From Terana coerulea (lineage: Eukaryota > Basidiomycota > Agaricomycetes > Polyporales > Phanerochaetaceae), in NCBI GenBank assembly GCA_024811115.1, contig JAKOGH010001195.1:372001-436000 (forward strand): 64,000 nt of DNA. The letters are read 5' to 3'. Positions 9,877 to 20,902 of this stretch are shown piece after piece (positions within the stretch are counted from its first letter, which is position 1; each line of letters begins with the position of its first letter). The translations under genes were made by a program, and so were the position numbers. Below the pieces are notes generated by a model. That model did no database searches and was not told the origin of the DNA. It was given only the letters and a program-made list of their open reading frames with translations.

Positions 9877-12800
9877 TCAGTCCCAAGAGGGTGACGCGGA
9901 GTAAGCATTGGAACGTCCATTGGTGCTACTTTGGCCGTTCTGCTGCTGCGCAGGGCTCGACGGGGACCACTGCGGAGAGGTCGGGCTATACGCCGGCGAG
10001 GCGGGTGAGTACGCTGGAGAGGCCGGCGAATAAGTGGGAGAGGTCGGTGCTAGAAGAATCTATTGAGCACAAGCACGGGAGAAGTAGGAGAGGTGGACTC
10101 ACAGTACTTAGGAGAAGATGGCGAAGCAGGCGACGTTGGCGAGTACTTCGGTGATGAGGGGGACATCTGCGCGGGGGACGTGGGCGAATCTACAAGTGGT
10201 TATGTGATTAGTAACAGCGCTATAGATCAACTCAAAATTATACGTACAACGAGGAGACGCCGGACTGAAGGAAGGGCTCGTCGGAGAGTATCGTGGCGAC
10301 GTCGGGCTGAATGACGGTGATTGCGGACTGTAACGCGGCGATGTTGGGGAAAACGATGGCGACGTTGGCGAGTACCGCGGGCTCGTTGGTGAATAACCAG
10401 GCGAAGTGAGGTTCAGCGCTGGCGACGTTGGCGAGTACGTCGGTGACGTCGGTCCACGAGTTCGGTCGTAGAATGGCGATGTCGCATACGGTGAGGTGCC
10501 AAACGGCGATGTCGCGCCTGCAAAGGGTGACTGTGGGACATAAGGCGACGTGGGCGAATACACGTTGGGTGAACTCGGGCTATAACCCGGAGCCGCGGGC
10601 GACATGCTTCCAGCACCCATGGGGCTCTGACCAAACGGCATGTAGGAGAAGCTTGCGGCGTCCTCGCCACCATTGACGGCGAGAGGTGAGAAAGCTGCCG
10701 TCTCGCCTTTGAATGACCCATCTGAGTTCCACATAGGTGACGCGCTATCGTACGGAGTCATCGCGACTTGGCCTGGCGTCATACCACCGTCGACCTGCGA
10801 GGTCAGCATGTTGGTGTGTGCGGGTATGCGAAGGTCGACAATCACATCCTTCAGCATATTGATGTCCAGCGCAACGTCGAATGCTCCCGTGCCCATGGGT
10901 GCCATCTGGCCGAACATGACGTTCTCGGCGATGCCGTGACAGTCGTCCTTCTCGCCGACAGCGGCCGCCTCCATGAGAATCTCGACAGTCTCCTCGAACG
11001 AGCACCTCATGAGGGCTCCCGTATCTGCGCGGTTGATACCATGTCGGGTGATAGCCATAAGTGAACCACGGTGCGTCATCAAGTCACAGAGCAGCGAGAG
11101 GTGGCGGTAGTTGACATATGAACCGTCAAACTCGATAACGCCTCGCAACTCCTTCAGGATGGCTGCCCGAGCGGCCTCAATACCAAGGACGTCAAAGATC
11201 TCCACGCAGTTGTTGGAGTACGTCCGCGAGAAGTCGACCTTGTCAACGCACATTACCGCCTTCAGGTTGACACCATCGGTTTCCAGTACCCACTCCTTCA
11301 AACCACCGCGGGCGTCGATGTTACCCTCCTTGGTGATGGTAACTCTATCGTGTTCCATGAGGAACACCCGGCGAATACCAGGCACTCCACGAAGGCTAAC
11401 GGTATTGAGCATCGTGTTCTCGAGTTGCCTGAGGAAGATGTCCTCTTCAACCGTGCCCATGCCATCCTCGTCCTTGTCCGCGCCGCCCAACACGCGGCAG
11501 CGGATGATGAGCTTCTCCGAGTTGTCTTCACTCCAGATGACGAACAAGTCGGTCTTGAAGCTCTCCGCTATCCGACCGGCTACATTGGCCATTGTCAACT
11601 TGCGATCTAGCATCTTCGTACGGTCCAGTTCTAGACGGAGTAGCCATGGAGACTGCAGGTGGAGCTTGGACTCGACCTCCTCGTCAGGAATGGCAAAGAA
11701 CGACTCGACGAAGACGCTGTCTTCCTCGATGATGGTGGACGTAGGGTCAGGGTCGTACCAAATCTCCACCGCCGCCGTGACTGTTCGGAGGGAGGTGTAC
11801 GTGAGTTCCTGCTCAACCTCCTTAGCGAGGAGCTTGGAGCTGGCAATTGCGGGATCGAGGTAGACGGACAATGAGGGTGTCTTGATATTCGTCGCGACGT
11901 TGATGATCTCCTTCAGACGGGGGACACCAAGAGTAACGTTCTTGCTAGATACACCGGCGTAGTGGAATGTGTTGAGAGTCATCTGTGTCGCTGGTTCACC
12001 AATGGACTGCGCAGCAAGGGTGCCGCACATCTCTCCCGGATGCGCCATCGATAGATTAAACTTCGACTCAATCTCACCCAAGACCCAGTCGAAGGCTTCC
12101 CTGTTCAGATGATGCTGCTCAATCGTGCGCCGAGCGCCGAGTTCAGCACGCAGGTGCATACGGAAGAGGAGAGTCGCGTTGTGTTGAGCTTCCTTGCTGA
12201 GTGGGTCATCACCGCGCACGACGACGAGGCGTTCGCAGAGAGCCTGTATAGCGTCGATGATGTAGCCGGGATCGAGGTCACTAGGCTGTCGCTTGTCGAT
12301 GTGGAAAATTTGCACCGCGTTCTCTATGATACGACCAAGGTTGACGGGGAGATATCGTGCGGTAGAGGGTCGCTGTTCGGGAAGATGAAAGTCCGGAGGA
12401 GGTGGCGGTCTTCCGTCAGCTGGGCGAACTCAGCCGCGAGCTTCTTGTCCAAGTCGGGAGAATTGTCGACTATCCCAACCTGCAAAACGTTACCCATAAA
12501 TCCGCGGCCTTTCTCCGTATCAGTAATGTCCACCCGATAGTTGTGCTCGAATTGGCTGTTGTTCAGCGCATACGTATTGATGTTCTGTCGCTCGATAAAC
12601 GCGCCGTCCATGCCGTCTTCTCCGTATACAAACTGTATCAGGTCGCCAAGCGAGTTGCGGACAGTGCCGTCGTAGCAGACCATGACATCCTCCAACGCCT
12701 TGACCAAGCGACGTTGGATGTAACCGGTCTCCGCGGTCTTCACTGCCGTGTCGATCAGCCCTTCACGACCGGCCATAGCGTGGAAGAAGAATTCCTGGGG

Positions 12801-15800
12801 AGTGAGACCGCGCAGGTATGAGTTCTCCACGAAGCCACGGGCTTCGGGACTGAAGTCGTCCTTCGTAAAATGAGGGAGGGAGCGGTGGCGGAAGCCGAAG
12901 GGAATGCGACGGCCTTCTACAATCTGTTGGCCGACACAGACAGACATCTGGGAGATGTTGATGAAGGAGCCCTTCGAGCCAGCGACCACCATCTGCTTGA
13001 CGTTGTTGTCCTCCTTCAGATGCTTCTGCGCGTACTGGCCGCTGGTATCGCGAGCCAAGTTCAACGCCCGCTCGACCTTGCTTTCGAACGACTCGCGGAT
13101 GGTCATGCCTGGCTGGGGCTTTAAGCGGTCGTTGGCGGCATCTGCAATGATCCCGGTGACTTCCTTCTTGCGTTCTGAAATAGTGCGCGTGATCTGTTCC
13201 ATGATGTTCTTGTCCGCAATTGTGTCGCCAATACCGATACTGAAACCGTTGTGGAAAAGCCAGTAGTTGACGACCCGTTGGAGGCCAGTGAAGAGTCCTC
13301 TGGTTACCTCAGGACCCCTCTCGCGGAATACAACGTGGATGAGGCCGCCCTGAGCAGCTCCGACCGTCTTCTTATCGACAATACCGTAAATAAGCTCGCC
13401 GTTCTCGATGCATATCCCGTCATCAAAAACTGGGGTTTGCGACTTGGGGTCGGACGCTCGAGATATGTTGATTCCTCGAGGAATGCACATGGAGAGCAGT
13501 TGCTTGCCTGTCCAAAGAGGTTTGGGCTTGAGGATGGCCGGTGTCGGGATAGCTCCGTCCCAGTCCGGTACCCAAAGGAGAATATTCTGCACCTGGACCC
13601 AATCCAGGAACGTGTCGCGCAGAGTGAACTTGCGGATGCCACACAGAGTGTCTTGCACGATAGCCATGACAGGCTTGTTCGCCTGGGGCGAGATGATCTG
13701 GATCGGAGCGTCAGCATTCAGCGCTTGGTCCTGCACAGACATTCACCAACCTGACGTGGGACCCATGCAATCTGACTCAATTCAGCCCGAGTCTCTTCGC
13801 TTTGGGGAACACTAAACAAGAGTTAGGATTCGAAGCCAAGCTACACAGGATGAACCACTGCTTACTGCATGTTCATCTCGTCGCCGTCGAAATCGGCGTT
13901 GTACGGCGGGGTGACCGACAGATTCAAACGGAACGCTGAGATCACATTTTAGCACGGGCACTCGAGTCGATGCGAGTCCAACTTACTCGAATATGGCATG
14001 AGTTTCACTCGGTGGCTCATCATACTCATCTTGTGCAGACTCGGCTGACGGTTGAACAGAACAAAACTGATACGAGGGTTAGCGAGTTTCTACATTGAGG
14101 GGTGTAAAACACGTACTCTCCGTCCTTTAAGTGTCGCTCCACAATCCATCCATACTGCAAAAAGGCATCTGCTCGCTTGTTGTAGCGGAGGTCGATACGT
14201 TCACCGGTGTCTTTCACGACATAGCGTGCGCCAGGGTATGCCGTTGGTCCATTGCGAACCAACTCCTGCAGATATGAGATGTTATACGGTGTAACTAAAT
14301 TATTATAATATTAGCGAAGGCGAAGGCCGATTCGAATCCACCCTTACCTCTCTCTGGGAACGTTAGGTTCATCGCGATTGTTTTCGGCACACCAACCTCG
14401 TCCAATTCAAGGTTGGGATCACCAGTGATGACCGTCCGGGCGGAGAAGTCGACACGCTTGCCCATCAGGTTACCACGCAGCCGACCTTCCTTGCCCTTGA
14501 GACGTGCTCGAATGGCTTTTACCGGTCGACCCGACTTCTGCAAAGCTTGGGGGATTCCGGCAATGTCGTTGTCCATATATGTAGCAACATGGAACTGAAG
14601 ACCATTGATCAGTTCCACTGAAGTGGAAACAACCGACGTCCCAAACGCATACCTGCAGTAGCTGCTCATGCTCACTAATGATATGTGCCGGAGAGCCTTC
14701 TTGTTCACAACGTCTCACTTGGGCCGAGGCCTTGATGATGTCTCCCAACTTGTATGTCAAGTCATCCTCGCTACGCATAGTACCACCATCCACCGCGATG
14801 CTGGGGCGTACAGGTGGCGGAGGGACCGGAAGGACGGTGAGAATCATCCACTCCGGCCGGGCATAAGCGTCTGATAACCCGAGCAGGTGAAGGTCAGAGT
14901 CCGGAATTTTTTTCAGCGCCGTGTAGACCTCTTGTGGGGAAGCGGTCTCTTGTCGGGCTGCAGGGACTTGGACTCCTACGGTGGAGTGTTAGACAGGTTG
15001 TACAACCACCACTAGCTTAACACAAACCTCGTCATCGTCCTTGGAACGCTTGTACTGGACGAAGAGCTTGAGACCCTCCTTCCGAATCTGCGGCTGTGCA
15101 GCACCGCAACCGCCATGCCCTCGCTTCGCTTCATCATTGTCCATGCCGTCGTTCTCGTCTTTGGGTTCGTCAGCCTCGCAGGTCATCTTGCTCTTGCAGT
15201 AATTCCAGACTACTTGCATGCGCGCTTTGGGATCGCGCACATGCCGGATCCTGTCTGCGAACGTGGGATCCGACTTACATAGAGCAATCACACGAATTCA
15301 CGGAGGCGTTGAAGGATATGCGGGTTCAAACGTTAGTATGGTTTCAATAACAACAGCAGCCTGCGACAGCACAGCTCCAGCAACACCAACAATTACGGGG
15401 GCAACCGACACCGAGTATTAAGTGCAGGCCAAGCATGTGCCGCTCAATCTGCGTCGCAGCGAGGGTCATGGGCCAATGATCCCAGCATGGCGTCACCATG
15501 TGCGGATTTCGACTTTTCGCACTCCTCGCTCAGCCCCCATTTCACCACACAACCACGTGTCCAACCAGCACCGAGCGTTGCGATAGACTGCGCGGCGATC
15601 AAGCGATCGAAAACGCGCGCAGCCCGCGCCCGGGTGGAAGAACGCCTCGATTATCGAGAACGAACGCAGTGTGGGCTTGGGGTTCTCCATGGGAGAGAGC
15701 CCCCAGAAAATTGGGTGGTGGGGTGCGAAACGAGTAGAGGAAATGGAGACAGTGACTCACAATGTCGGCCTTCAGTCTCCCGCAGTTAACACATATACAC

Positions 15801-16222
15801 TCCAAGATCTTCTTGACCTTGATTATGAACCCTACAACCAAAGAGAACTGAGCAATGTTCCGCGAGAGACGAGGATGCCACTCACCTGGGTGAAATACCG
15901 GCCGCGCTAACTCGACGTGACCGAAGTGACCGGGACACTCAGACATTCCCTCCCCGCAGGTCTGACACTTGAAATTCCTATCTATTGTGCCCAACCGAGG
16001 GTCCATCAGTCCACCAATCTTGGGCTTGTGGGTGGTCTCATCCATGACTTCAGGGTGCTCTATCTTCGCCACAGAGTATGCTTTCTGTGATACACGGGTG
16101 AGCCTGGGAACAAAGATTGAAACACGAGGACGTACGATTTCCTCCGGCGAGAGGATACCAAACTGCACCTCCTTCACTTTGCGAATCGGAGCCGCAGAAT
16201 AGGCGAACTGATGGCCCAACAT
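9877..16222 (-). CDS. RPB1: DNA-directed RNA polymerase II largest subunit
   Basis: Catalytic beta'-like subunit of nuclear RNA polymerase II. Thirteen exons: complement(9877-10049, 10103-10189, 10248-13697, 13751-13811, 13866-13935, 13987-14066, 14117-14294, 14348-14594, 14653-14975, 15028-15273, 15761-15831, 15886-16084, 16136-16222), about 1757 aa after two one-base repairs. The N-terminus is typical ([20 protein letters not shown]) with the zinc clamp [17 protein letters not shown]. The Mg-binding aspartate loop reads [12 protein letters not shown], and [20 protein letters not shown] is present. The C-terminal domain is a run of YSPTSPx-type heptads, about 20 recognisable, several with Phe at position 1 and Arg at position 7; it is split over three exons. 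Frame breaks lie at a G run at 14936-14939 and at GGG 12367-12369 (just before [10 protein letters not shown]). The gene is essential, so these are almost surely sequence errors. The intron at 15274-15760 is unusually long (487 nt). Confidence 0.97.
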
Positions 16223-16822
16223 GTCGGAAACGTAACGAAGTAAGGCGGTAAGGAGACGAGGAAGGGGCGTCGAAGTTGACTAGTAGGGGCACGAGAAGCT
16301 ATAGTAGCAACGTTCAAGAGCCACCACGTTATCGTCCAGCGCGAATCCAGAGAATCCCTATCGCTGGTTGGCAGAGGCGGTCGCTGAACAACAGTTTTTT
16401 GAGGCTTTTGTTGCGGCCACGCAAGCTGAGTAATCCACGTTCGAAGTCGCGAAAGTCGCCCCAGGTATCAGAGTGGTCGAAGGGAGCTCAACGGAATAAC
16501 GTCGAGGCTGCCGAAAGGAGAGACAGAGGTGGTATGGACGATGACGGCGACGGTGTCGACAGCGTCGAAGTGGTTGATGAACAAGTCACGTCAACGGCCC
16601 CGACACCATTGTCACGGTCCTCGGTGTGCTTGAGGCGGAGCTTGAATAAAACGCGGGACAATGGGCCTGGATTGGGCGGAGATCTGATGTCACGGCTGCC
16701 GTGACTCGCCGTTCGCGCAGCCATGGTGGCGCCTGCGGCCTGCGCCCGTAAGCCGTCAAGTGTTAGTCGTCACGATCATTCTTCCTCACATCATCGACGA
16801 CCACAACCAGACCTCCAACACC
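16223..16822. promoter_or_regulatory. Shared divergent promoter region RPB1 / VPS27
   Basis: 600 bp between divergent start codons. The open frames seen here overlap on both strands and look like noise. No individual site is claimed. Confidence 0.45.
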
Positions 16823-19208
16823 ATGGCTTCATACCTCAGTACACTACTCTGGGGAACATCGCAGCTCGACGATGCAGTGGGTGAGCAATAACCCGACCTC
16901 AACCTCATCGCGGTGCTCACGTCCTCTCTCCTAGACAAAGCGACCTCAGAGATGCTGCCCTCTGGCTCGGAGGATATTGCCCTCAATCTCGAAATATCTG
17001 ACCAGATACGGTCAAAATCTGTTTCCTCTAAGGATGCCATGCGCGCGCTGAAGCGAAGGTTGAACCATAAGAACCCAAATGTACAGCTATTAGCCCTTGG
17101 CGTGCGTATGCTCCCTTGGCGCAGTCAATACATACTCACTCGCAAAACTTCAGCTTACCGACACGTGCGTTAAGAATGGCGGAGATCCCTTGTTGGTGGA
17201 AGTTGCTTCCAGGGAGTTTATGGACAACCTCGTCTCCATCTTGAAGCAACCCGGCCTCAACCATGATGTCAAGAATAAGATATTGCGTCTTGTCCAGAAT
17301 TGGGCTACAGCGTTCGAAGGGAAGGTGAACCTTGGCTACGTAGGAGAGACATATCGGGTGCTTCAGAATGAAGGTGCGCACTATCAGTCTGTAACGGGCC
17401 TCTCAACTCATCCAGCACAGGATTCAACTTTCCACCACGCGACCCCACATTAACAAGTGCTGCTATGGTGGACACGCAGACTGCTCCAGAATGGATAGAC
17501 TCCGATGTCTGCCTACGCTGTCGAACCGCTTTCAGCTTCACGAACCGCAAACATCATTGTCGTAACTGCGGACAGGTGTTTGATCAACAATGCTCTTCGA
17601 AGACCATGGCTCTACCTCATTTCGGTATTGCGCAAGAAGTACGAGTGTGTGATAGCTGTCACACCAAGCTGACGAAGAAGAACAAGTGAGTACTATCTAG
17701 GTATGCGTCACCACGACCGACGCTCACGGTTGTAGGGGCCATCGGGCGTCCCAAAGCGTCTCCACATCACGACATCGGTCTGCGCGGGACATTGCAGATG
17801 CTGAGCTCCAACGTGCCATTCAACTGTCGTTAGAAGAAGTCGGGGCCGCTGGGTCGAAGCGTCCGGGTTACGTGCCTTCGCCATCTCCATGGCAGACCTC
17901 TGAACCACCCATTGTGGATCGCCGTAGTTATCCTGCGCCCTCATCGCAAGCACGAGCAGAAGAAGAAGACGATCCGGACCTTCGAGCAGCCATCGAGGCA
18001 AGTCTGCGCGAGGCCAATGCTCCGAAGCCGAGCGCACCACTCAGCATCGAGACCCCTCGTTTGGAGCAGCCGTCATTCAATTATAACGTCGGACATGGAT
18101 ACGCTCAGTCCTATCCGCCTCGTTCTGCCACGCCAAAACCCACTATCCCGGCACTACCGAACTATGATCTCGAGCCACTTGAGGAAGACGCTGTCCTGAC
18201 GTTCAGTCAGACAATCGAACAGTTGCAACAACAGGGTGGTAGAGACCTGTCGCGGTATCCTGCTGTGACAGAATTGTGCGACAAGGCGAACTCACTTCGA
18301 CCGAAGCTTGCTATGAATCTGAACGATACAGGTAGAAAAGAGCGTGAGTGATGGTTCGCTAAGTACTTGGCTATTTGGTGAACTCAAGCATTGAAACAGA
18401 GGTTCTGGCTGAAATGCACGATAAATTATCGCAAGCGGTGAAGCTGTACGACAAGCTGCTTACTGCTCAGGTATCGCATCCTCCGTGGAGGGGCGCGTCT
18501 ACCAGTGCACAGCCAAGCCCAGCTGGATACGCATCACCCTATCAAGCACCCTCTGCTTATGGACAATGGTCGATACCGCCAGCACAAGCCGCTGGACCGT
18601 CTTCTCCCCAAACTCAGCCTGCTCAGCCATCGTACTTTCCTGAACGACAACCGTCGCTTCCTTCCAATGGCGTGCCAGCTTCTGTTGAACCTTATGGACA
18701 ACAGGCTGCGTATACCTCGCAGCCGTCGGAGTACAACGCGTATAATCAGCAAGCACAGCCGTATGGAGTCAGTTCAACACCACCTGTATCGATTCCTCCG
18801 TACCAAGGGTACGCTGAAGCGACACCAGCGCCTGTGCAATCTCCCCCTCCTGTCCCTCAGCAGCAATACGCAGCAATGTACCAGCCTCACGCGCCTTCTT
18901 TCTCACCGCCGGTACAGTCCCCCGCTCCACCTTCGCAGGCGCCTCTAGCTAGGCATAATACCGTCTCGGCGCAACCGTCTCACGCTGGACATCCTGCAAA
19001 CAGCCAGAACGCCTATCTCTCGCGATCGAAGACGACTTCCCATTCCTCTCATGCTCCTCAGCAGTTGCAGCAGTTGCAGCAGACCTCCGTACCGGCGCCA
19101 CTTCCCAATTTCCCCGTCGCACCCACGGCCCCGCCGCAAGCGTACCAGTACGCTCCGCCGGCTCCGCCGATAGAGCAGGAAAGGGAGGCATTATTGATTG
19201 ATCTCTAG
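16823..19208 (+). CDS. VPS27: ESCRT-0 subunit Vps27 (VHS-FYVE-UIM)
   Basis: Binds ubiquitinated cargo and PI3P on endosomes and recruits ESCRT-I for multivesicular body sorting. Six exons: 16823-16880, 16935-17101, 17154-17373, 17421-17685, 17736-18343, 18400-19208; frame closes at 708 aa. N-terminal VHS domain (about 1-145; [28 protein letters not shown]). FYVE finger about 165-230, with [10 protein letters not shown], the PI3P motif RKHHCRNCG and CDSCH. Two ubiquitin-interacting motifs follow ([13 protein letters not shown] and [14 protein letters not shown]), then a GAT-like helical segment and a long Pro/Gln/Ser-rich tail. The protein ends in LLIDL, a clathrin-box motif as expected for Vps27. 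A possible 35-45 nt intron after 18471 was not used because the frame runs through. Divergent from RPB1. Confidence 0.94.
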
Positions 19209-19541
19209 GATTCCATATTTATCACACGGATTGTATTACATATATGCTATGATAGCTGAAGTCCTGGAGAATACATTTCCACCTATTCTCAAGCATAATG
19301 TGTTGTAATGAGTTTACCTTCGGTCTCTAAAGGGCTAACAGAGATGTAATGGTAAGGTCACCAATGCATTGTTGTACGCAGTCAGCTCTCATACACCCGA
19401 ATGCGCCATAACTGTAGAAAGGATATTATCATTTCGATGGTACGTATGTCTGTACGATTTATTGCATTTATCCTGTTTTCCCTTTCTCGCCGTGATGAGG
19501 CTTATACAGATTTTAATTGAGAAACGCTTTGGAAGCTGATG
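19209..19541. other. Intergenic, tail-to-tail (VPS27 / unknown gene)
   Basis: 333 bp with no coding signal. AT-rich stretches after the VPS27 stop fit a 3' UTR. Confidence 0.5.
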
Positions 19542-20239
19542 CTAGAACCAGTAACCGATGCGATACAAGTTACTTGGTGGGTCGTCTTCGGTGCAATGTA
19601 TGAATCGAGTAGGCATGGTGAGTGCAGGACAGAACATGCCAGCCAGGCGCTCGGGAGACCTAAAGCGAGTTGTCGACTCCAGAGCTGAGTCAAGCGAGGA
19701 TACAATGCGTTGAAAGGGAAGTTTGGGCGCTATTCGAGCGACGAGGAAGTAGGACAGAGCCAGATGTAGAGCCAATAGGAGCAATAGCGTTTCGAAACCG
19801 GTGGCAAGGACATATACCAGCCAAGCGGTGGCTGAGCCAGTGACAGACGAGGTACGCGATACGATGATGGCAGCTTGCCCGCCAGGGGAAGAGCTGGCAG
19901 AGTTTTCCTGGAGGGAAGGAAGATAGACGTCTTTGGCGTGTTCAAATGCTAGCGAGGGGGCTCGTTCAACATAGCGATTTTGCAGATGTTCCTTGGTAGG
20001 CAGACCCTTATAAAGTGTAAGCTTGACGTGCAGCGCGTATATGGACGTTTTATGCTTACCGCCAACACTGACATCCCTGGAGAGTCACATTCGAGAGCGG
20101 TTACAGCGTCGACAGGACAGTGAAACAAAGGGGAATAACGGGAAAGAGGACCCTTCTTGATACCGCCGAGCTGAATAACTCGAGGGTTGTTCGACGCCAG
20201 GCTAAAGCCCAGCCCAACCAAGTGAAGAACGGAAGACAT
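19542..20239 (-). CDS. Uncharacterised protein with one membrane segment
   Basis: Two exons, complement(19542-20006, 20060-20239), joined by a GTAAGC...AAG intron; frame closes at 214 aa. I do not recognise the family. The start MSSVLHLVGLGFSLASNN is followed by a region with two Cys (FHCPVDAVTALECDSPGM). A hydrophobic stretch near residues 120-150 (AWLVYVLATGFETLLLLL, ALHLALSYFLV) looks like one membrane-spanning helix or a hairpin, and the C-terminal tail ends in YRIGYWF. The length and two-exon structure suggest a real gene, since the frame is open across the splice and no stop occurs. It could sit in an ER, Golgi or mitochondrial membrane; the sequence does not decide. Divergent from VPS35, with about 660 bp between the starts. 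Confidence 0.6.
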
Positions 20240-20902
20240 GATGTTTGAGTGCAAATACGAGCAAGGAGTGTTCAGCAATATCCCAAGCAGTTGTCGGTGA
20301 GCAAGGGGTAGTTGGTAGATGTTGTTGTTTTTCGATGAAGTGTAGGAAAGGCGCGAGGGAGACAATATAGGTCCTGAGGCTGACTGCAGTTTCGATCGAG
20401 ACGACGAACCTCCCCGTACAGATGTGCTAAATCTGTATCTGCAAAAGAAATTATAGAAGTAGAAGTTATGTCTTTTCGTAGCACTCAGCCTTGACTCAAC
20501 CTTGTCAATACGGATGCAGTTTGGCGGACAGTCCCATTGCATCAGTCACTGTCGTGACTCGTAGGCCTTTCGACCCAAGAGTGTAACATGCGCTGGTCGA
20601 GGTTCTGACTTTCAGAACCCTTCCGGGGGACACTGCGCGATATGTTGAGCTTCTTCGTGCCGCTCATGAAGTCGTTAGTGAAGAAAGCGGTCATGGGGAA
20701 GAGCAAGGTGGAGGTGTAGTCGTGCCAAGGCAGTTGTAGAGCAGTCTTACTCAGGTCTTACCATGAATTGACTTTACTGACCGTGTGAATATGGCAAGTT
20801 GTTACTGGATTGTTACGCTCGCGCTGAGTGTTCCTGCGCATCACGGGCCGCAAGCGCAGTGTAACTTCGACGTTCGTCACTCCTTCCACCCCAACGACTA
20901 CG
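20240..20902. promoter_or_regulatory. Shared divergent promoter region, unknown gene / VPS35
   Basis: 663 bp between divergent starts. An open frame at 20240-20542 continues upstream of the chosen ATG of the unknown gene but has no recognisable content. No specific sites are claimed. Confidence 0.4.

Noticed and set aside
11111..11863. 250-codon open frame on the plus strand
   Set aside because: It is the antisense shadow of an RPB1 exon: Ser-rich composition, no family motif, and a fully conserved gene opposite.
18472..18515. Possible extra intron in VPS27 after LLTAQ (GTATCG...CAG)
   Set aside because: The frame is open through it, the intron would be shorter than others in the window, and nothing in the family demands its removal.
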